From positions 1 to 64,000 of the forward strand of contig JAQVMW010000003.1 of NCBI GenBank assembly GCA_028703445.1: a stretch of DNA of 64,000 bases. Direction: 5' to 3'. A model generated the notes under the pieces. The model had not been told where the DNA came from. It searched no databases and worked only from the letters and a program-made list of their open reading frames with translations. Within the stretch, counting starts at the first letter, position 1. Each line of letters begins with the position of its first letter. This DNA is from Candidatus Peribacteraceae bacterium. GTDB taxonomy: Bacteria; Patescibacteriota; Gracilibacteria; Peribacterales; Peribacteraceae. A program made the translations under genes and the position numbers. Of this stretch, positions 7,471-16,813 are shown in pieces.

Positions 7471-8187
7471 CTACGCCCTACTCCTACCCCCTAATTGCTC
7501 TCTCCTCCACTTCTCGATTTCCCCATGATTCCCAGAGAGGAGCACATCCGGCACTTTGAGCCCCTCGAATTCCTCCGGCCGCGTGTAGTGGGGATATTCC
7601 TTCTTGCGGCCGAGAGAAGCCGAAAAGCTCTCTTCCGCAGCGGATTCATCCTTACCGAGTACACCGGGGATCTGACGGGCAACTGCATCAATGAGTACCA
7701 TCGCCGGGAGCTCGCCCCCCGTGAGCACGTAATCACCGATCGAGACCTCCTCGTCGATCCACCCGCCGTCAATGATGCGCTGGTCGATCCCCTCGTAGTG
7801 TCCGCAGAGCAAAATGATCCAATCACGCTTGGCTAGCCGCTCCACCTCGGCCTGCTTGAGTTTCTTCCCGCGCGGGGAAAAGTAGATCCTCCACGGTTTT
7901 CCTCTATTTCTTTTATTTCCTTTATTTCCTTTTTCCCCTTCCTTACCTCCCATCCCTTCGTTCATCACCGCCTCGATCGCCGGCACGATCACATCGGCCC
8001 GCATCACCATCCCCGCTCCTCCGCCGTACGGCGAGTCATCCACCTGGTGATAGGCGCCGAGCCCGAACTTCCTCAAGTCGTGAAACCGGATATCCAATAA
8101 CTCCTTCTCTTGCGCGCGCGCAAGAATGCTCTCGGTCAGAGGACCCGTGAACATGCCCGGAAACAAAGTCAGAATATCTATACGCAT
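7471..8187 (-). CDS. trmD: tRNA (guanine37-N1)-methyltransferase
   Basis: MRIDILTLFPGMFTGPLTESILARAQ, DDSPYGGGAGMVMR, GHYEGIDQRIIDGGWIDEEVSIGDYVLTGGELPAMVLIDA. Confidence 0.95.
   Translation of the reverse strand: MRIDILTLFPGMFTGPLTESILARAQEKELLDIRFHDLRKFGLGAYHQVDDSPYGGGAGMVMRADVIVPAIEAVMNEGMGGKEGEKGNKGNKRNRGKPWRIYFSPRGKKLKQAEVERLAKRDWIILLCGHYEGIDQRIIDGGWIDEEVSIGDYVLTGGELPAMVLIDAVARQIPGVLGKDESAAEESFSASLGRKKEYPHYTRPEEFEGLKVPDVLLSGNHGEIEKWRREQLGGRSRA
7901..7950. repeat. ~9-bp tandem low-complexity tract in frame in trmD
   Basis: ctatttcttttatttcctttatttcctttttccccttcctt encodes GGKEGEKGNKGNKRNRG. Confidence 0.75.
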
Positions 8188-8232
8188 GAATAGTGCAAGT
8201 CTAGCACCTGACCTGCCTGAATCCTGTATGAC

Positions 8233-8955
8233 TTAGGGCCTTCCATGAAACGGATGTTCGCCACCAAGTTGTGTCTCACCCTGTCGTAAGTCATTCCTGC
8301 CCCTGTAGAACGGCCGCCCCACGGGTTCTTTTTTCGGCTGCTCTTTGAGCGCAACCTTGAACCTCTGGTAGAGCTCAGGATCCCCACCATCCAAATCGTC
8401 TTCATCTTCCTCACCTCCCCCCCGTTCCTCCGCCTCCCGAGAAAGTGCTTCGTTATACGCATCACGCAAACAGTAGAGACGATCCCTCCGGGCAGAAGAA
8501 ATCTCTTTTCTTTCTGCCTTGATGCGCTCTGCTTCCGTGAGGGCATCTCTGCAGAGAGCTGCTAACTCCTGAGAGGAGAGCGACTCCCATCCTGCCTCCT
8601 CGTCCGGCAATGCCCCCGCCAGAGGGTTGGAAGGCGAAGATTTTACTGCAGCCACTGTTGCGAGCGTTTCACCTAAGACGCGAAAGAAACGTGCGATGAG
8701 GACACCGTCATCCCGACTTCCATCCGCAACGCGGGTGTGCTCAGCCCGGAGATCACGCACCAAAACGAGGACTGCTTCCGGCAACCGACCCTTCTCCTCC
8801 AGCTCTACTTCGATTCCTGCCAGAATCTGTGCGCAGTTCTTCCCCACATAGCCGGCAAGTGTGGGGTCAGCGATCGCCCCCGTTTCTCGGGCAACTATTG
8901 CCCCCGGTGTGCGGCCCGCTATGAACACCCGATCCTGATCAGTTGGCTTCTCCAT
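8233..8955 (-). CDS. Hypothetical protein
   Basis: Long ORF MEKPTDQDRVFIAGRTPGAIVARETG...; no recognised domain. Confidence 0.55.
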   Translation of the reverse strand: MEKPTDQDRVFIAGRTPGAIVARETGAIADPTLAGYVGKNCAQILAGIEVELEEKGRLPEAVLVLVRDLRAEHTRVADGSRDDGVLIARFFRVLGETLATVAAVKSSPSNPLAGALPDEEAGWESLSSQELAALCRDALTEAERIKAERKEISSARRDRLYCLRDAYNEALSREAEERGGGEEDEDDLDGGDPELYQRFKVALKEQPKKEPVGRPFYRGRNDLRQGETQLGGEHPFHGRP

Positions 8956-9010
8956 GAGAAAAATTGAGAGCCAAGTCTCGGGGAAGCACGCAGGGTAGTC
9001 AAGCAAACAC

Positions 9011-9898
9011 TCAGGCAAAAGACCGCTCCCACTTGCTGGTATCCACGATCTTTACCTCCTCCACCGGAGTCGTTGTTACGCCCTCACGGGGCTTTAGGTG
9101 CTCATGGAAGGCAGGTACGTCCTCCGTCTGATAGAGAATCCCGGTGGCCACGCGGTTCTGCGTATCCACGGCGAGTGCACGCGCCTTCTCGAAGTTTTTG
9201 GGATCATGCCCCTCCGTGGCGGCATCGTAGCAGTGCTGCATCAACCATTCGTGCGTGGCGAACTTGTTGTAGGTGGGACACGCCTGCAACATGTCGACGT
9301 AGGCGAATCCGCGGTGGCGGATGGCGGCCATGAGAATCCTGGTCATCTGCGCGATATCGCCGCTAAATCCGCGCGCCACGAACGTTGGCTTGAGGGAAAA
9401 GACGAAATCCATGCTGTTCAGCGTCGATTCGGGAATGCCGTTGGGCGAGGAGTTCATCTTCTGGTCCTGCGGTGTCAGCGCGCTCGCCTGCCCCGTGGTG
9501 AGCCCGTAATTCGCGTTGTTGTGCAGAATGAAGGTCATCCGGTAATTGCTCCGCACGGCATGGACGAGGTGCCCGATGCCTTCCGAAAAACTGGCCCCGT
9601 CGCCGCCGAAGGCGATCACGGGGATCGTAGGATTCGCCAGCGACGCACCGGCTGTCAGCGGGATCACGCGGCCATGGAGCCCGTGGAAGCGGTAGGCCTC
9701 GATCTTGTCGGACATATTGCCGTGGCAGCCCACGTCGAAGCAGAGCAGCACCTGCCAGGGCTGAATTTTGAGTTCCACGAGCGCGCGCTTGGCAGCCGAC
9801 CAGATGCCGTAGTCGCCGCAGCCGTCGCACCACGTGCATGGATGCACCGAAGCGAAGTCGTGCATGGAAGGGCCGGAAGTGGAGTGATGCGAAGCCAT
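9011..9898 (-). CDS. korB: 2-oxoacid:ferredoxin oxidoreductase, beta subunit
   Basis: HPCTWCDGCGDYGIWSAAKRAL, DVGCHGNMSDKIEAYRFHGLHGR, IAFGGDGASFSEGIGHLVHAVRSN (TPP-binding). Confidence 0.9.
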   Translation of the reverse strand: MASHHSTSGPSMHDFASVHPCTWCDGCGDYGIWSAAKRALVELKIQPWQVLLCFDVGCHGNMSDKIEAYRFHGLHGRVIPLTAGASLANPTIPVIAFGGDGASFSEGIGHLVHAVRSNYRMTFILHNNANYGLTTGQASALTPQDQKMNSSPNGIPESTLNSMDFVFSLKPTFVARGFSGDIAQMTRILMAAIRHRGFAYVDMLQACPTYNKFATHEWLMQHCYDAATEGHDPKNFEKARALAVDTQNRVATGILYQTEDVPAFHEHLKPREGVTTTPVEEVKIVDTSKWERSFA

Positions 9899-9919
9899 GA
9901 AACTGGAAAACAGAAAAAA

Positions 9920-11713
9920 CTACGCCCCTCTCCTGTCAAGAGAGGGGTTGGGGGTGAGGGCAGAGAGCAGCTTCTCCCGCAACTCCTCGAAAAAGAACGG
10001 CCGCCCGTCGAATTTCAGAATCTTCTGCGTGACGTCGCGGCCGCAGGCAAGTTTGAGGAGCGAAGCCAACTGCCCACCGTGATTGCACTCGATGAAGACC
10101 GTCCGCTTGGCCGTGCGTGACAGCATCTCGAAGCTCTCCGTCTTGAGCGGCCAGAGGTACTGATAGTGGAGGTAACCGATATTTTTCTTCTTCATCTCCG
10201 CGCTCTCCAGCACATCGAAGATGACGCCACGATTGCTGCCCCAACTCACGATCAGCGTTTCGGGGTTCTTGGGTCCGACGTACAGAGGCTCGGGCAGAGC
10301 CGCTTTGAGGGCAGCCATCTTCTTAAGCCTCTTCTCCATCTGCTGGCGCGCATTCTCCGCATCTTCGGTCACCGATCCATCCGGACCGTGCTCATCCCCC
10401 TGCGCGCAGAACGTCGCAGCTTCGCTCCCCGGGAGCCAGCGCTTCGAAACGCCGTCGCCCGCCGCAGGATCGTAACGGTCAGCGGGCTTCAATTGGGCAA
10501 GCTCCCTCAAATCCGTGACAAGCCTACCGCGCTTGAGTTTCGCAATGGTTTGGTCGAATGCCGGCTGCGTGAAGAGCGCCTCACCGAGGTGCTTATCCGT
10601 CAGCACGATCACCGGAATTTGGAATTCCTCCGCGAAATTGAAGGCTTCGGGAAGCAAGTCGAAGGAATCCTGCGTGTCGCTCGCCGCCATCACCAATCGC
10701 GTGTATTCCCCGTGCCCGGCCCCGACCGCAAGCGTCAGATCCCCCTGCGCCGTCCACGTGGGCAGCGCCGTTCCGGGACCCGGCCGCTGCGCGAGAATGA
10801 AGACCGCGGGCGTCTCGGTGATGCCGGTGAGCGAGAGCGTTTCCGTCATGAGGTCGAATCCCCCGCCGCTCGTCGCGGTAATGGCGCGCGTGCCCATGTG
10901 CATGGCACCCACCATCATCTGCGCCGCCGTGATCTCGTCCTCCGCCTGTTTCACGGCCATGCCGGTTTCATTCTGCATGTCGGCGATGAAAGTCAGAATG
11001 GGCGAGGAAGGCGTCATGGGATACCCCACATAGACTCTGCATCCCGCATGGATGATCCCCAGCCCCATCGCCTGGCTCCCCGTGAGGAGCAATTGGTCTT
11101 GCCACTTGGAATCGGGCTTGGGGAGCGAGAGCGTGATACCGGGCGCGATCACCTTGCACGCGGCAAATCCCTCGGCGATGCACGCGAAGTTGAGGTCCAA
11201 GAGATCCTTCTTGTGCCCGAACTGCTCGCGCACGAGCGCACGCAGTTGCTCCTCCGGTTGGCTAAGGAGCGACCACACCACTGCCGTGATGAGCACGTTT
11301 CCCAGGATGGGTTTGGCCTTGAGCTTCTTCAAAATCGCATCGGTGGGGAGCTCGATCACGCGGATCTTCTGCTCGGCAATGAATGCCTGATCCTCGGGAT
11401 TCTTAAATTTCCATTGCGGCGTCTGGTGAAGCAGGATGCCGCCTTTTTTGATGTCGCGCAGATTCTTCTCAAGACCGTGATGGTTGAAGGTCACCACGAT
11501 ATCCACACGTGTCGTGGAACTGCGCACGTCCTCCGCACTGACATCGAGCTGGTAACTACTGTGCCCGCCCTTGATGAGCGACATGTACTCGCGGTAACCG
11601 AACACGCAGAAGCCGCTGCGCTTGAGCCCCTTCGCGCACATCTCCCCCACGGAGTTCACGCCTTGGCCTTGGGCGCCGACGATCTTAATTGCGACTCTTA
11701 CCATGAGAAACAA
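9920..11713 (-). CDS. korA: 2-oxoacid:ferredoxin oxidoreductase, fused gamma/alpha subunit
   Basis: IKIVGAQGQGVNSVGEMCAKGLKRSGFCVFGYREYMSLIKGGHSSYQ; GYPMTPSSPILTFIADMQ; ATSGGGFDLMTE. Confidence 0.9.
   Translation of the reverse strand: MFLMVRVAIKIVGAQGQGVNSVGEMCAKGLKRSGFCVFGYREYMSLIKGGHSSYQLDVSAEDVRSSTTRVDIVVTFNHHGLEKNLRDIKKGGILLHQTPQWKFKNPEDQAFIAEQKIRVIELPTDAILKKLKAKPILGNVLITAVVWSLLSQPEEQLRALVREQFGHKKDLLDLNFACIAEGFAACKVIAPGITLSLPKPDSKWQDQLLLTGSQAMGLGIIHAGCRVYVGYPMTPSSPILTFIADMQNETGMAVKQAEDEITAAQMMVGAMHMGTRAITATSGGGFDLMTETLSLTGITETPAVFILAQRPGPGTALPTWTAQGDLTLAVGAGHGEYTRLVMAASDTQDSFDLLPEAFNFAEEFQIPVIVLTDKHLGEALFTQPAFDQTIAKLKRGRLVTDLRELAQLKPADRYDPAAGDGVSKRWLPGSEAATFCAQGDEHGPDGSVTEDAENARQQMEKRLKKMAALKAALPEPLYVGPKNPETLIVSWGSNRGVIFDVLESAEMKKKNIGYLHYQYLWPLKTESFEMLSRTAKRTVFIECNHGGQLASLLKLACGRDVTQKILKFDGRPFFFEELREKLLSALTPNPSLDRRGA
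9924..9960. repeat. Family B repeat at the 3' end of korA, encoding C-terminal LTPNPSLDRRGA and the stop
   Basis: gcccctctcctgtcaagagaggggttgggggtgaggg. Confidence 0.75.
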
Positions 11714-11782
11714 AGAAGAATGAATTGGGGCTTTGCCCGGCGAAGCTCTGAATGAGCGCAGCGAATGAAGAGCGAAGTCGGG

Positions 11783-12253
11783 TCATGAGGCGAGTGCGGG
11801 AACTTTTGCGAGGAGTTTTGCGGCCCATTTGTTCACTTTTTCCTCCTGACCGTACGGCTCGTTCACGATCACGAGGGATTCCGCCACCTGCCCGTTGTGC
11901 TGCGTCACGAATTGCATCAGGTGCTCCATGGCACGGGCGGTGTAGAAGTAACGCTCATCCCCCAGCGCGATCACCGCGCACGGCTTTTTCTGGAGATCGC
12001 ACTCCTTTGCACGATCATTGAGGAGCGCGTACATGCGCGGATGGAGCTGACCCTCGGTACCTCCCGTATTCCACGTGCCGGATGCGAGGAGCAATAGATC
12101 CCCACGAAGCAGGTCCGCCGCCTGCGCGGCCTCCGCACGCTGTTTCTCGATTGTGAGTTTGGGTGCGGTTGCGCGGAGCGCGGCGATGAGCGTATCGACG
12201 ACGTACTCCGTAGAGCCGGTGGAGGTGGAGTAGAGAACGTGCAGAACCGCCAC
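11783..12253 (-). CDS. Flavodoxin-like protein
   Basis: VLHVLYSTSTGSTEYVVDTLIAALR; LLLASGTWNTGGTEGQLHPRM; ALGDERYFY. Confidence 0.75.
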   Translation of the reverse strand: MAVLHVLYSTSTGSTEYVVDTLIAALRATAPKLTIEKQRAEAAQAADLLRGDLLLLASGTWNTGGTEGQLHPRMYALLNDRAKECDLQKKPCAVIALGDERYFYTARAMEHLMQFVTQHNGQVAESLVIVNEPYGQEEKVNKWAAKLLAKVPALAS

Positions 12254-12365
12254 AAGCGAGGGGAAACAGATGTGCAGTGTAGCGGTTCTTCTCTTTTCGG
12301 GGAACGGAAAGGTCGGAGGTTTTGAAGCATGTTGACGCGCACATCATTGAGAAGAGAATGGCGGC

Positions 12366-12599
12366 ATGGGAACTGCAACTTCCTCATCACCGGCCGAAGC
12401 ATTCATGGAAAAACTGCACGGGGATCCGAAGATGGTCGAAACACTGTCTCAGCAGGGCATCGTGATCCAGGCGGCGCAGGGCGACGAAGTCATCGCCGAT
12501 TATTGGCAACACGCTGAAGAAAAGATTCGCCAGACGCTCCAAAGTATGGCTGGAAAATCAGGAACACAGGTGCGCTTCACGCTGCGGACGCGGGGATAG
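12366..12599 (+). CDS. Small hypothetical protein
   Basis: 77-codon ORF, MGTATSSSPAEAFMEKLHGDPKMVETLSQQGIVIQAA... Confidence 0.45.
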   Translation: MGTATSSSPAEAFMEKLHGDPKMVETLSQQGIVIQAAQGDEVIADYWQHAEEKIRQTLQSMAGKSGTQVRFTLRTRG

Positions 12600-12653
12600 T
12601 GACCAATACCTCTTGTGTGGAGAAAAGATGCTCTCTAACATCGGCCTCCTTCC

Positions 12654-13070
12654 ATGCCACCAACACTCGCCATCATCAAGGATAACGGTGCGGCAACAGA
12701 AGTTGCGCGCATCGCAAGAGAGGCCGGTGTTGCGCCCGAAGACATCTTCGTTGCAAGAACCAAGGCAGATGCGCTTGCCCTGATCCAAAAACTCATCCCC
12801 GATTTCGCTGTCGTGGACCCGCACCTTACAGAGGATGAACGATTGGAAGACGGCATCGAAATCATCAAGACACTGCGTGGTCTGAGTCGACAGTGCATCA
12901 TCATCTGTCTCACAATGCAAGGAACACCGGAACTTGGCATACGAGCACTGCTCGTCGGCGCGAATGATCACATCGATGTAAGCTGGGCGTATATCAATTG
13001 GCACGAGCTTCTCAGGCAAAAATTGGATCTCTGGAAAGGGGTGATTGCGAGCCGTCATACGCGGCAATAA
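12654..13070 (+). CDS. Receiver (REC)-like domain protein, divergent
   Basis: Rossmann-like pattern with IPDFAVVDPHL (phosphoacceptor-like D) and QCIIICLTMQG; no output domain. Confidence 0.5.
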   Translation: MPPTLAIIKDNGAATEVARIAREAGVAPEDIFVARTKADALALIQKLIPDFAVVDPHLTEDERLEDGIEIIKTLRGLSRQCIIICLTMQGTPELGIRALLVGANDHIDVSWAYINWHELLRQKLDLWKGVIASRHTRQ

Positions 13071-13133
13071 CACAGAAAACAGCCTTTTCCTTGCCGAAAA
13101 GACGCCCTTCGGATAGGCTCCCTCATACTTCTT

Positions 13134-14099
13134 ATGAAGCTCAACAAACTCTTCCATTCCGCAGTTCAGTACGGCATTGATGCCGACCCCCGCGGCCGTA
13201 AGGCAGTGGAGAAAATCTTAAAGAAGCAGAAGGAACGGGCCGCCAAACTCGAGGGAGCGGAAAAGGAATACTTTGACGAAGAGAGACTCTGGAACCCATA
13301 CGCGGACAGCCGCATCATCTCGGGCACCGGCGAAGAGGACATCAAGACCGTCATGATCGGCATCGATATCGAGACGGAGGAGGTGCTGCTGGCTGACCGG
13401 CTCCGCGAGCGCGGAATGAAAATCGACGCGCTCATGCTCCACCACCCCGAGGGCCGCGCACTGGGCGATTTGGAAAAAGTGATGGCTTTGCAGACGGACA
13501 TGCTGGCGCTGGTCGGCGTACCGGTGAATCAGAGCGATGGGTACCTGCGCCCCCGCATGGATCGCGTGGCACGCACCGTGCATGCCGACAATCTCTTCTC
13601 GACTGAACGCGTGGCCGAGCTTTTGGATTTCCCTGCCTTCAACACGCACACGCCTGCAGACAATCAGGTGTGGAGATTCATGGAGAAGACGATCTGCAGC
13701 AAAGAGTACGACGACTTGGGCGAGATCCTCACCGCTCTGCTGGAAATTCCGGAATACAAGTACTACGCCAGAAAGGGCGTGCCGCCGCTCATCGTGAACG
13801 GCAGCAAGAGCGGTCGTCCGGGCAAAGTTGCTGCGACGGAATTCACCGGCGGCACCAATGGCCCCGAGGAATTTCTGGAGGCGCAGGCCGCTGCGGGTGT
13901 GGGCACCATCCTCTCGATGCACGTGACGGAAAAGACGCTCGAGAAAGCCAAAGAGAAACATGTGAACATGATTCAGTGCAGCCACATTGCCTCCGATACG
14001 ATCGGCATGAACCTGCTCTTGGACCTCCTCTGCAAAGAGGAGAAGAACCTGAAGACCGTCGACGTGGCCGGCTTCGTGCGGATCAAGCGAAGCAAATAA
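13134..14099 (+). CDS. NIF3-like (DUF34) family protein
   Basis: MKIDALMLHHPEG, ALVGVPVNQSDG, GVGTILSMHVTEKTLEKAKEKHVNMIQCSHIASDTIGMN. Confidence 0.55.
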   Translation: MKLNKLFHSAVQYGIDADPRGRKAVEKILKKQKERAAKLEGAEKEYFDEERLWNPYADSRIISGTGEEDIKTVMIGIDIETEEVLLADRLRERGMKIDALMLHHPEGRALGDLEKVMALQTDMLALVGVPVNQSDGYLRPRMDRVARTVHADNLFSTERVAELLDFPAFNTHTPADNQVWRFMEKTICSKEYDDLGEILTALLEIPEYKYYARKGVPPLIVNGSKSGRPGKVAATEFTGGTNGPEEFLEAQAAAGVGTILSMHVTEKTLEKAKEKHVNMIQCSHIASDTIGMNLLLDLLCKEEKNLKTVDVAGFVRIKRSK

Positions 14100-14108
14100 G
14101 AATGCGTC

Positions 14109-14453
14109 TCATTCACCGCGTATTGTCCGCTCACCTTGATCAATGATCTGATCAAGGGGTGTTGGATCTTGGACGCACGAATTGGTAAGCTCGGACCATC
14201 CGGGCAAAGAAGCCCCAGCATAAAGATCCAACATTTCCGCACCTTGAACGGCAGATTTTACAGTCGGGTTATCGGACGTTCTGAGCACATGACCAACCGC
14301 ATTACCTACGAGAAGCAGGGTTCCTGCGGCAACCATATGCAAACTCTTTCTAACGCTCTCCGGAACATGCAAACCCTTTCTGATATTTGCCGATGAAGTA
14401 GAAGTTTCGATCATTGGGTGTATCATCGTAAAACCCTCACTGTTGTTTGGCAA
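14109..14453 (-). CDS. Small hypothetical protein
   Basis: 115-codon ORF with one hydrophobic segment. Confidence 0.35.
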   Translation of the reverse strand: MPNNSEGFTMIHPMIETSTSSANIRKGLHVPESVRKSLHMVAAGTLLLVGNAVGHVLRTSDNPTVKSAVQGAEMLDLYAGASLPGWSELTNSCVQDPTPLDQIIDQGERTIRGE

Positions 14454-14480
14454 GACTATGAATCCTTCGAATCAAAATAA

Positions 14481-14582
14481 GCCGTGCCGAAGCGCGGGTC
14501 TCGCGGGTGCCCGCGCTGGAGGCACACCGCTTAAGGGAAAAGAGAGCTCATGAGAGAAAAACCGCAGGTTTGTCTCTCATGC
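14481..14582 (+). repeat. Family A two-hairpin element, copy A3
   Basis: cgaagcgcgggtctcgcgggtgcccgcgctggagg...gctcatgagagaaaaaccgcaggtttgtctctcatg. Confidence 0.88.
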
Positions 14583-14601
14583 CTGCACTCCCGCCGCCTT
14601 C

Positions 14602-14622
14602 ACCCTTCGACTCCGCTCAGGG
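14602..14622. repeat. Family C repeat (CCCTTCGACTCCGCTCAGGG) at the 3' end of rplT
   Basis: acccttcgactccgctcaggg; related copies at 20518, 35383 and 40330. Confidence 0.7.
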
Positions 14623-14979
14623 TCAAGCGCGGGGAGTAATCCCCGCTTGCTTGAGCACCGCATCAAAAGCAGCCGGCTCATGGATCGCCAGCTCCGAGAG
14701 CACCTTGCGGTCGAGAGCGATCTTCTTCTTGAGGATCATCCCCATCACCGTGGAGTACTTGAGCCCGCGCTCCCGGAATGCGGCATTCAAACGAATGATC
14801 CAGAGGGAACGGAAATCACGCTTCTTTCTGCGACGATCACGATACGCGTGCTGCCCGGCCTTCATCACGGCCTGTTGCGCCAACACGAACGTTTTGGAGC
14901 GCATGCCACGGTAACCCTTGGCAAGCTTGCGGATCTTGGCGTGTCGACGATGCCGAACGATACCTCGTTTTACACGCAT
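14623..14979 (-). CDS. rplT: 50S ribosomal protein L20
   Basis: MRVKRGIVRHRRHAKIRKLAKGYRGMRSKTFVLAQQAVMKAGQHAYRDRRRKKRDFRSLWI. Confidence 0.97.
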   Translation of the reverse strand: MRVKRGIVRHRRHAKIRKLAKGYRGMRSKTFVLAQQAVMKAGQHAYRDRRRKKRDFRSLWIIRLNAAFRERGLKYSTVMGMILKKKIALDRKVLSELAIHEPAAFDAVLKQAGITPRA

Positions 14980-14985
14980 GGGAGC

Positions 14986-15180
14986 TTAGGCGTAGGGGGC
15001 AAGAGAAGAGAGCATCTTATGATGTACCCCACTCACCACAAGCGTGCGTGGCAAATTCTTCTGACGCTTGCTCTTCTGCTGCAGCAAATGGCCGCGACCA
15101 CGCCGCTTGAGGGCGATTCTGCCTTTGCCGGTGCGGAAAACGCGCTTCTTGGCGCCGCTGTGGGATTTAAGCTTGGGCAT
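14986..15180 (-). CDS. rpmI: 50S ribosomal protein L35
   Basis: MPKLKSHSGAKKRVFRTGKGRIALKRRGRGHLLQQKSKRQKN. Confidence 0.95.
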   Translation of the reverse strand: MPKLKSHSGAKKRVFRTGKGRIALKRRGRGHLLQQKSKRQKNLPRTLVVSGVHHKMLSSLAPYA

Positions 15181-15234
15181 TGCGGGGGGACTATATACGG
15201 AAGGGAAACTGTTTCAAAGGAAATCCCCAGAAAA

Positions 15235-15308
15235 TAGTAGTTGGTAGCTAGTAGTTGGTAGTCCGGAAACAGATCCCGAGCTACAAGCTACGAACTACCA
15301 GCTACCAA
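15235..15308. repeat. Inverted 7-bp tandem repeat hairpin in the infC-rpmI intergenic region
   Basis: tagtagttggtagctagtagttggtagtcc ... gctacaagctacgaactaccagctaccaa. Confidence 0.88.
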
Positions 15309-15312
15309 TCCA

Positions 15313-15855
15313 TCAATGCTTGGCCCGAAGAATAACGTGGAACATGGGTCCCTGCTGTTTCAAATCCTGCTCCACCTCGGCACAGTCCTTGAGTCCGTCC
15401 ACGATGGCCAAAAGCTTGGCCTTGGCGTAGTCCTTGTTGCCAAGCTCCCTGCCCCTGAGCCGCACCACGAACTTCACCAGATGCCGGTCTTTGAAAAATT
15501 CCTTCGCACGTTCCATGAGCCGCTCGATATCGTGTTTATCAGTCCGAAAGCCGAACCGCAGCATCTTCACTTCCGTCTGCTTGCTGTGCACACGCTGCTT
15601 GCGCTCCTTCTTTCGCATCTGATAGAGGTACTGCCCGAAATCCCCGATCTTCACCACGGGCGGATCGGCCTTGGGCGAAACCTCGATCACATCGAACTCC
15701 TGTTCTTTCGCCTCCTGCAGGACCTCGGCAAACGGACGCACCTGCGCTCCCTCGGGCCCGACCAGGAGCACGGTAGTCGCGCGGATCTCGTCATTGATAC
15801 GCGGACGCTTCTCCTGATGAGGAGGAATGTACGGTCCGCGGCGTCGTTTCTGCAA
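15313..15855 (-). CDS. infC: Translation initiation factor IF-3
   Basis: INDEIRATTVLLVGPEGAQ...KADPPVVKIGDFGQYLYQMRKKERKQR...VKMLRFGFRTDKHDIERLMERAKEF. Confidence 0.95.
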   Translation of the reverse strand: MQKRRRGPYIPPHQEKRPRINDEIRATTVLLVGPEGAQVRPFAEVLQEAKEQEFDVIEVSPKADPPVVKIGDFGQYLYQMRKKERKQRVHSKQTEVKMLRFGFRTDKHDIERLMERAKEFFKDRHLVKFVVRLRGRELGNKDYAKAKLLAIVDGLKDCAEVEQDLKQQGPMFHVILRAKH

Positions 15856-15943
15856 AGGAAAAGGGAGGGAAGAAAACGAGAGAAGCCTAGGTCAAGCGAA
15901 GATAAGCGGCAAGTATATTGCCCTTGAGACCGGAAGGCTGCCT

Positions 15944-16813
15944 TCAGCTTGTGCGGCGGATCAGCGAAAGTGACAGGGTCAGGCGGTACCAATCCGGGGA
16001 AGATCCGGGCTTGAGCTCCACCCGATCGATCGCCAGGAATTCCATCGGCCAGAGGCGCGCGCGCGAAGCGGCCGGTCCCACCGGTCCTTGAAAGAGCTCT
16101 TTGGCATCTTTGAGGAGCGATGTTTCGGTAGCCTGCTCAAGCACCGTCAAAAACCCTTCGCTCTGGAGGGAACGCTTGAGTTGTTCCTCAACCGGACGCG
16201 GCTCCTCGGCATAGCGAAACAGATCGGTGGAGAAGAATTGCTCCAGCATGATGATGCCCGCGGGATTCTCTTCTTCCGTGGCGCGGATGAGAGCATTCTT
16301 CTCGGCAGTGGTGAGTGCGTCACCCACGGTCACGAGCCCGGCCAGACGCACAAAGGCCAGTACGCGGCGCACGCCATCAGTACGCGCGGAGAGTTGGAAG
16401 TTGAGTGGTACGGCAGCCAGTCCGTCACTGCGCGCCTGCTCTCTGCCGACCTCTATCGGCGACAGAGATCCGACGACACCCTGACTCTCCAGTGTACTGC
16501 GAAGAAGTTCAAGCGTGGCCAATGCCCTGGGCACGTCCGCCTCCTGCGGAAGGACCGAGACCCGCACGCGTTCGAGCTGCGAACCGGTCTTCAGCGCCGC
16601 TTGGAGCTCGGTCACCTCCACCTGTTCCTTGAGGAGAGCAAGTCGCCGCTCCAGGGAAGGCAGCGCCGCCAGAAGGGGCAGCGCCGTTTCGCGTACGGCT
16701 TTCACCTCCTGGATATGCGCGGTAAGCAACGGAACAGCGAGCGAAAGGGAGAGCACCCCTACGAATCCGAGGGCGAGCGGAGAGCCGAAGATCGAACGGA
16801 ATGAACGCATCAT
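15944..16813 (-). CDS. Hypothetical membrane-anchored protein, possibly PilO-like
   Basis: Single N-terminal TM plus coiled-coil-like region; paired with the adjacent 16810-17421 gene. Confidence 0.5.
   Translation of the reverse strand: MMRSFRSIFGSPLALGFVGVLSLSLAVPLLTAHIQEVKAVRETALPLLAALPSLERRLALLKEQVEVTELQAALKTGSQLERVRVSVLPQEADVPRALATLELLRSTLESQGVVGSLSPIEVGREQARSDGLAAVPLNFQLSARTDGVRRVLAFVRLAGLVTVGDALTTAEKNALIRATEEENPAGIIMLEQFFSTDLFRYAEEPRPVEEQLKRSLQSEGFLTVLEQATETSLLKDAKELFQGPVGPAASRARLWPMEFLAIDRVELKPGSSPDWYRLTLSLSLIRRTS

Noticed and set aside
10166-11755. 529-aa plus-strand ORF opposite korA
   Set aside because: Antisense shadow ORF in GC-rich coding DNA; the minus strand encodes an unmistakable oxidoreductase.
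11716-11785. Possible degenerate repeat (ggggctttgcccggcgaagctc...gaagagcgaagtcggg) between korA and the flavodoxin gene
   Set aside because: Some resemblance to the first family A hairpin but no second hairpin; too weak to include as a copy.
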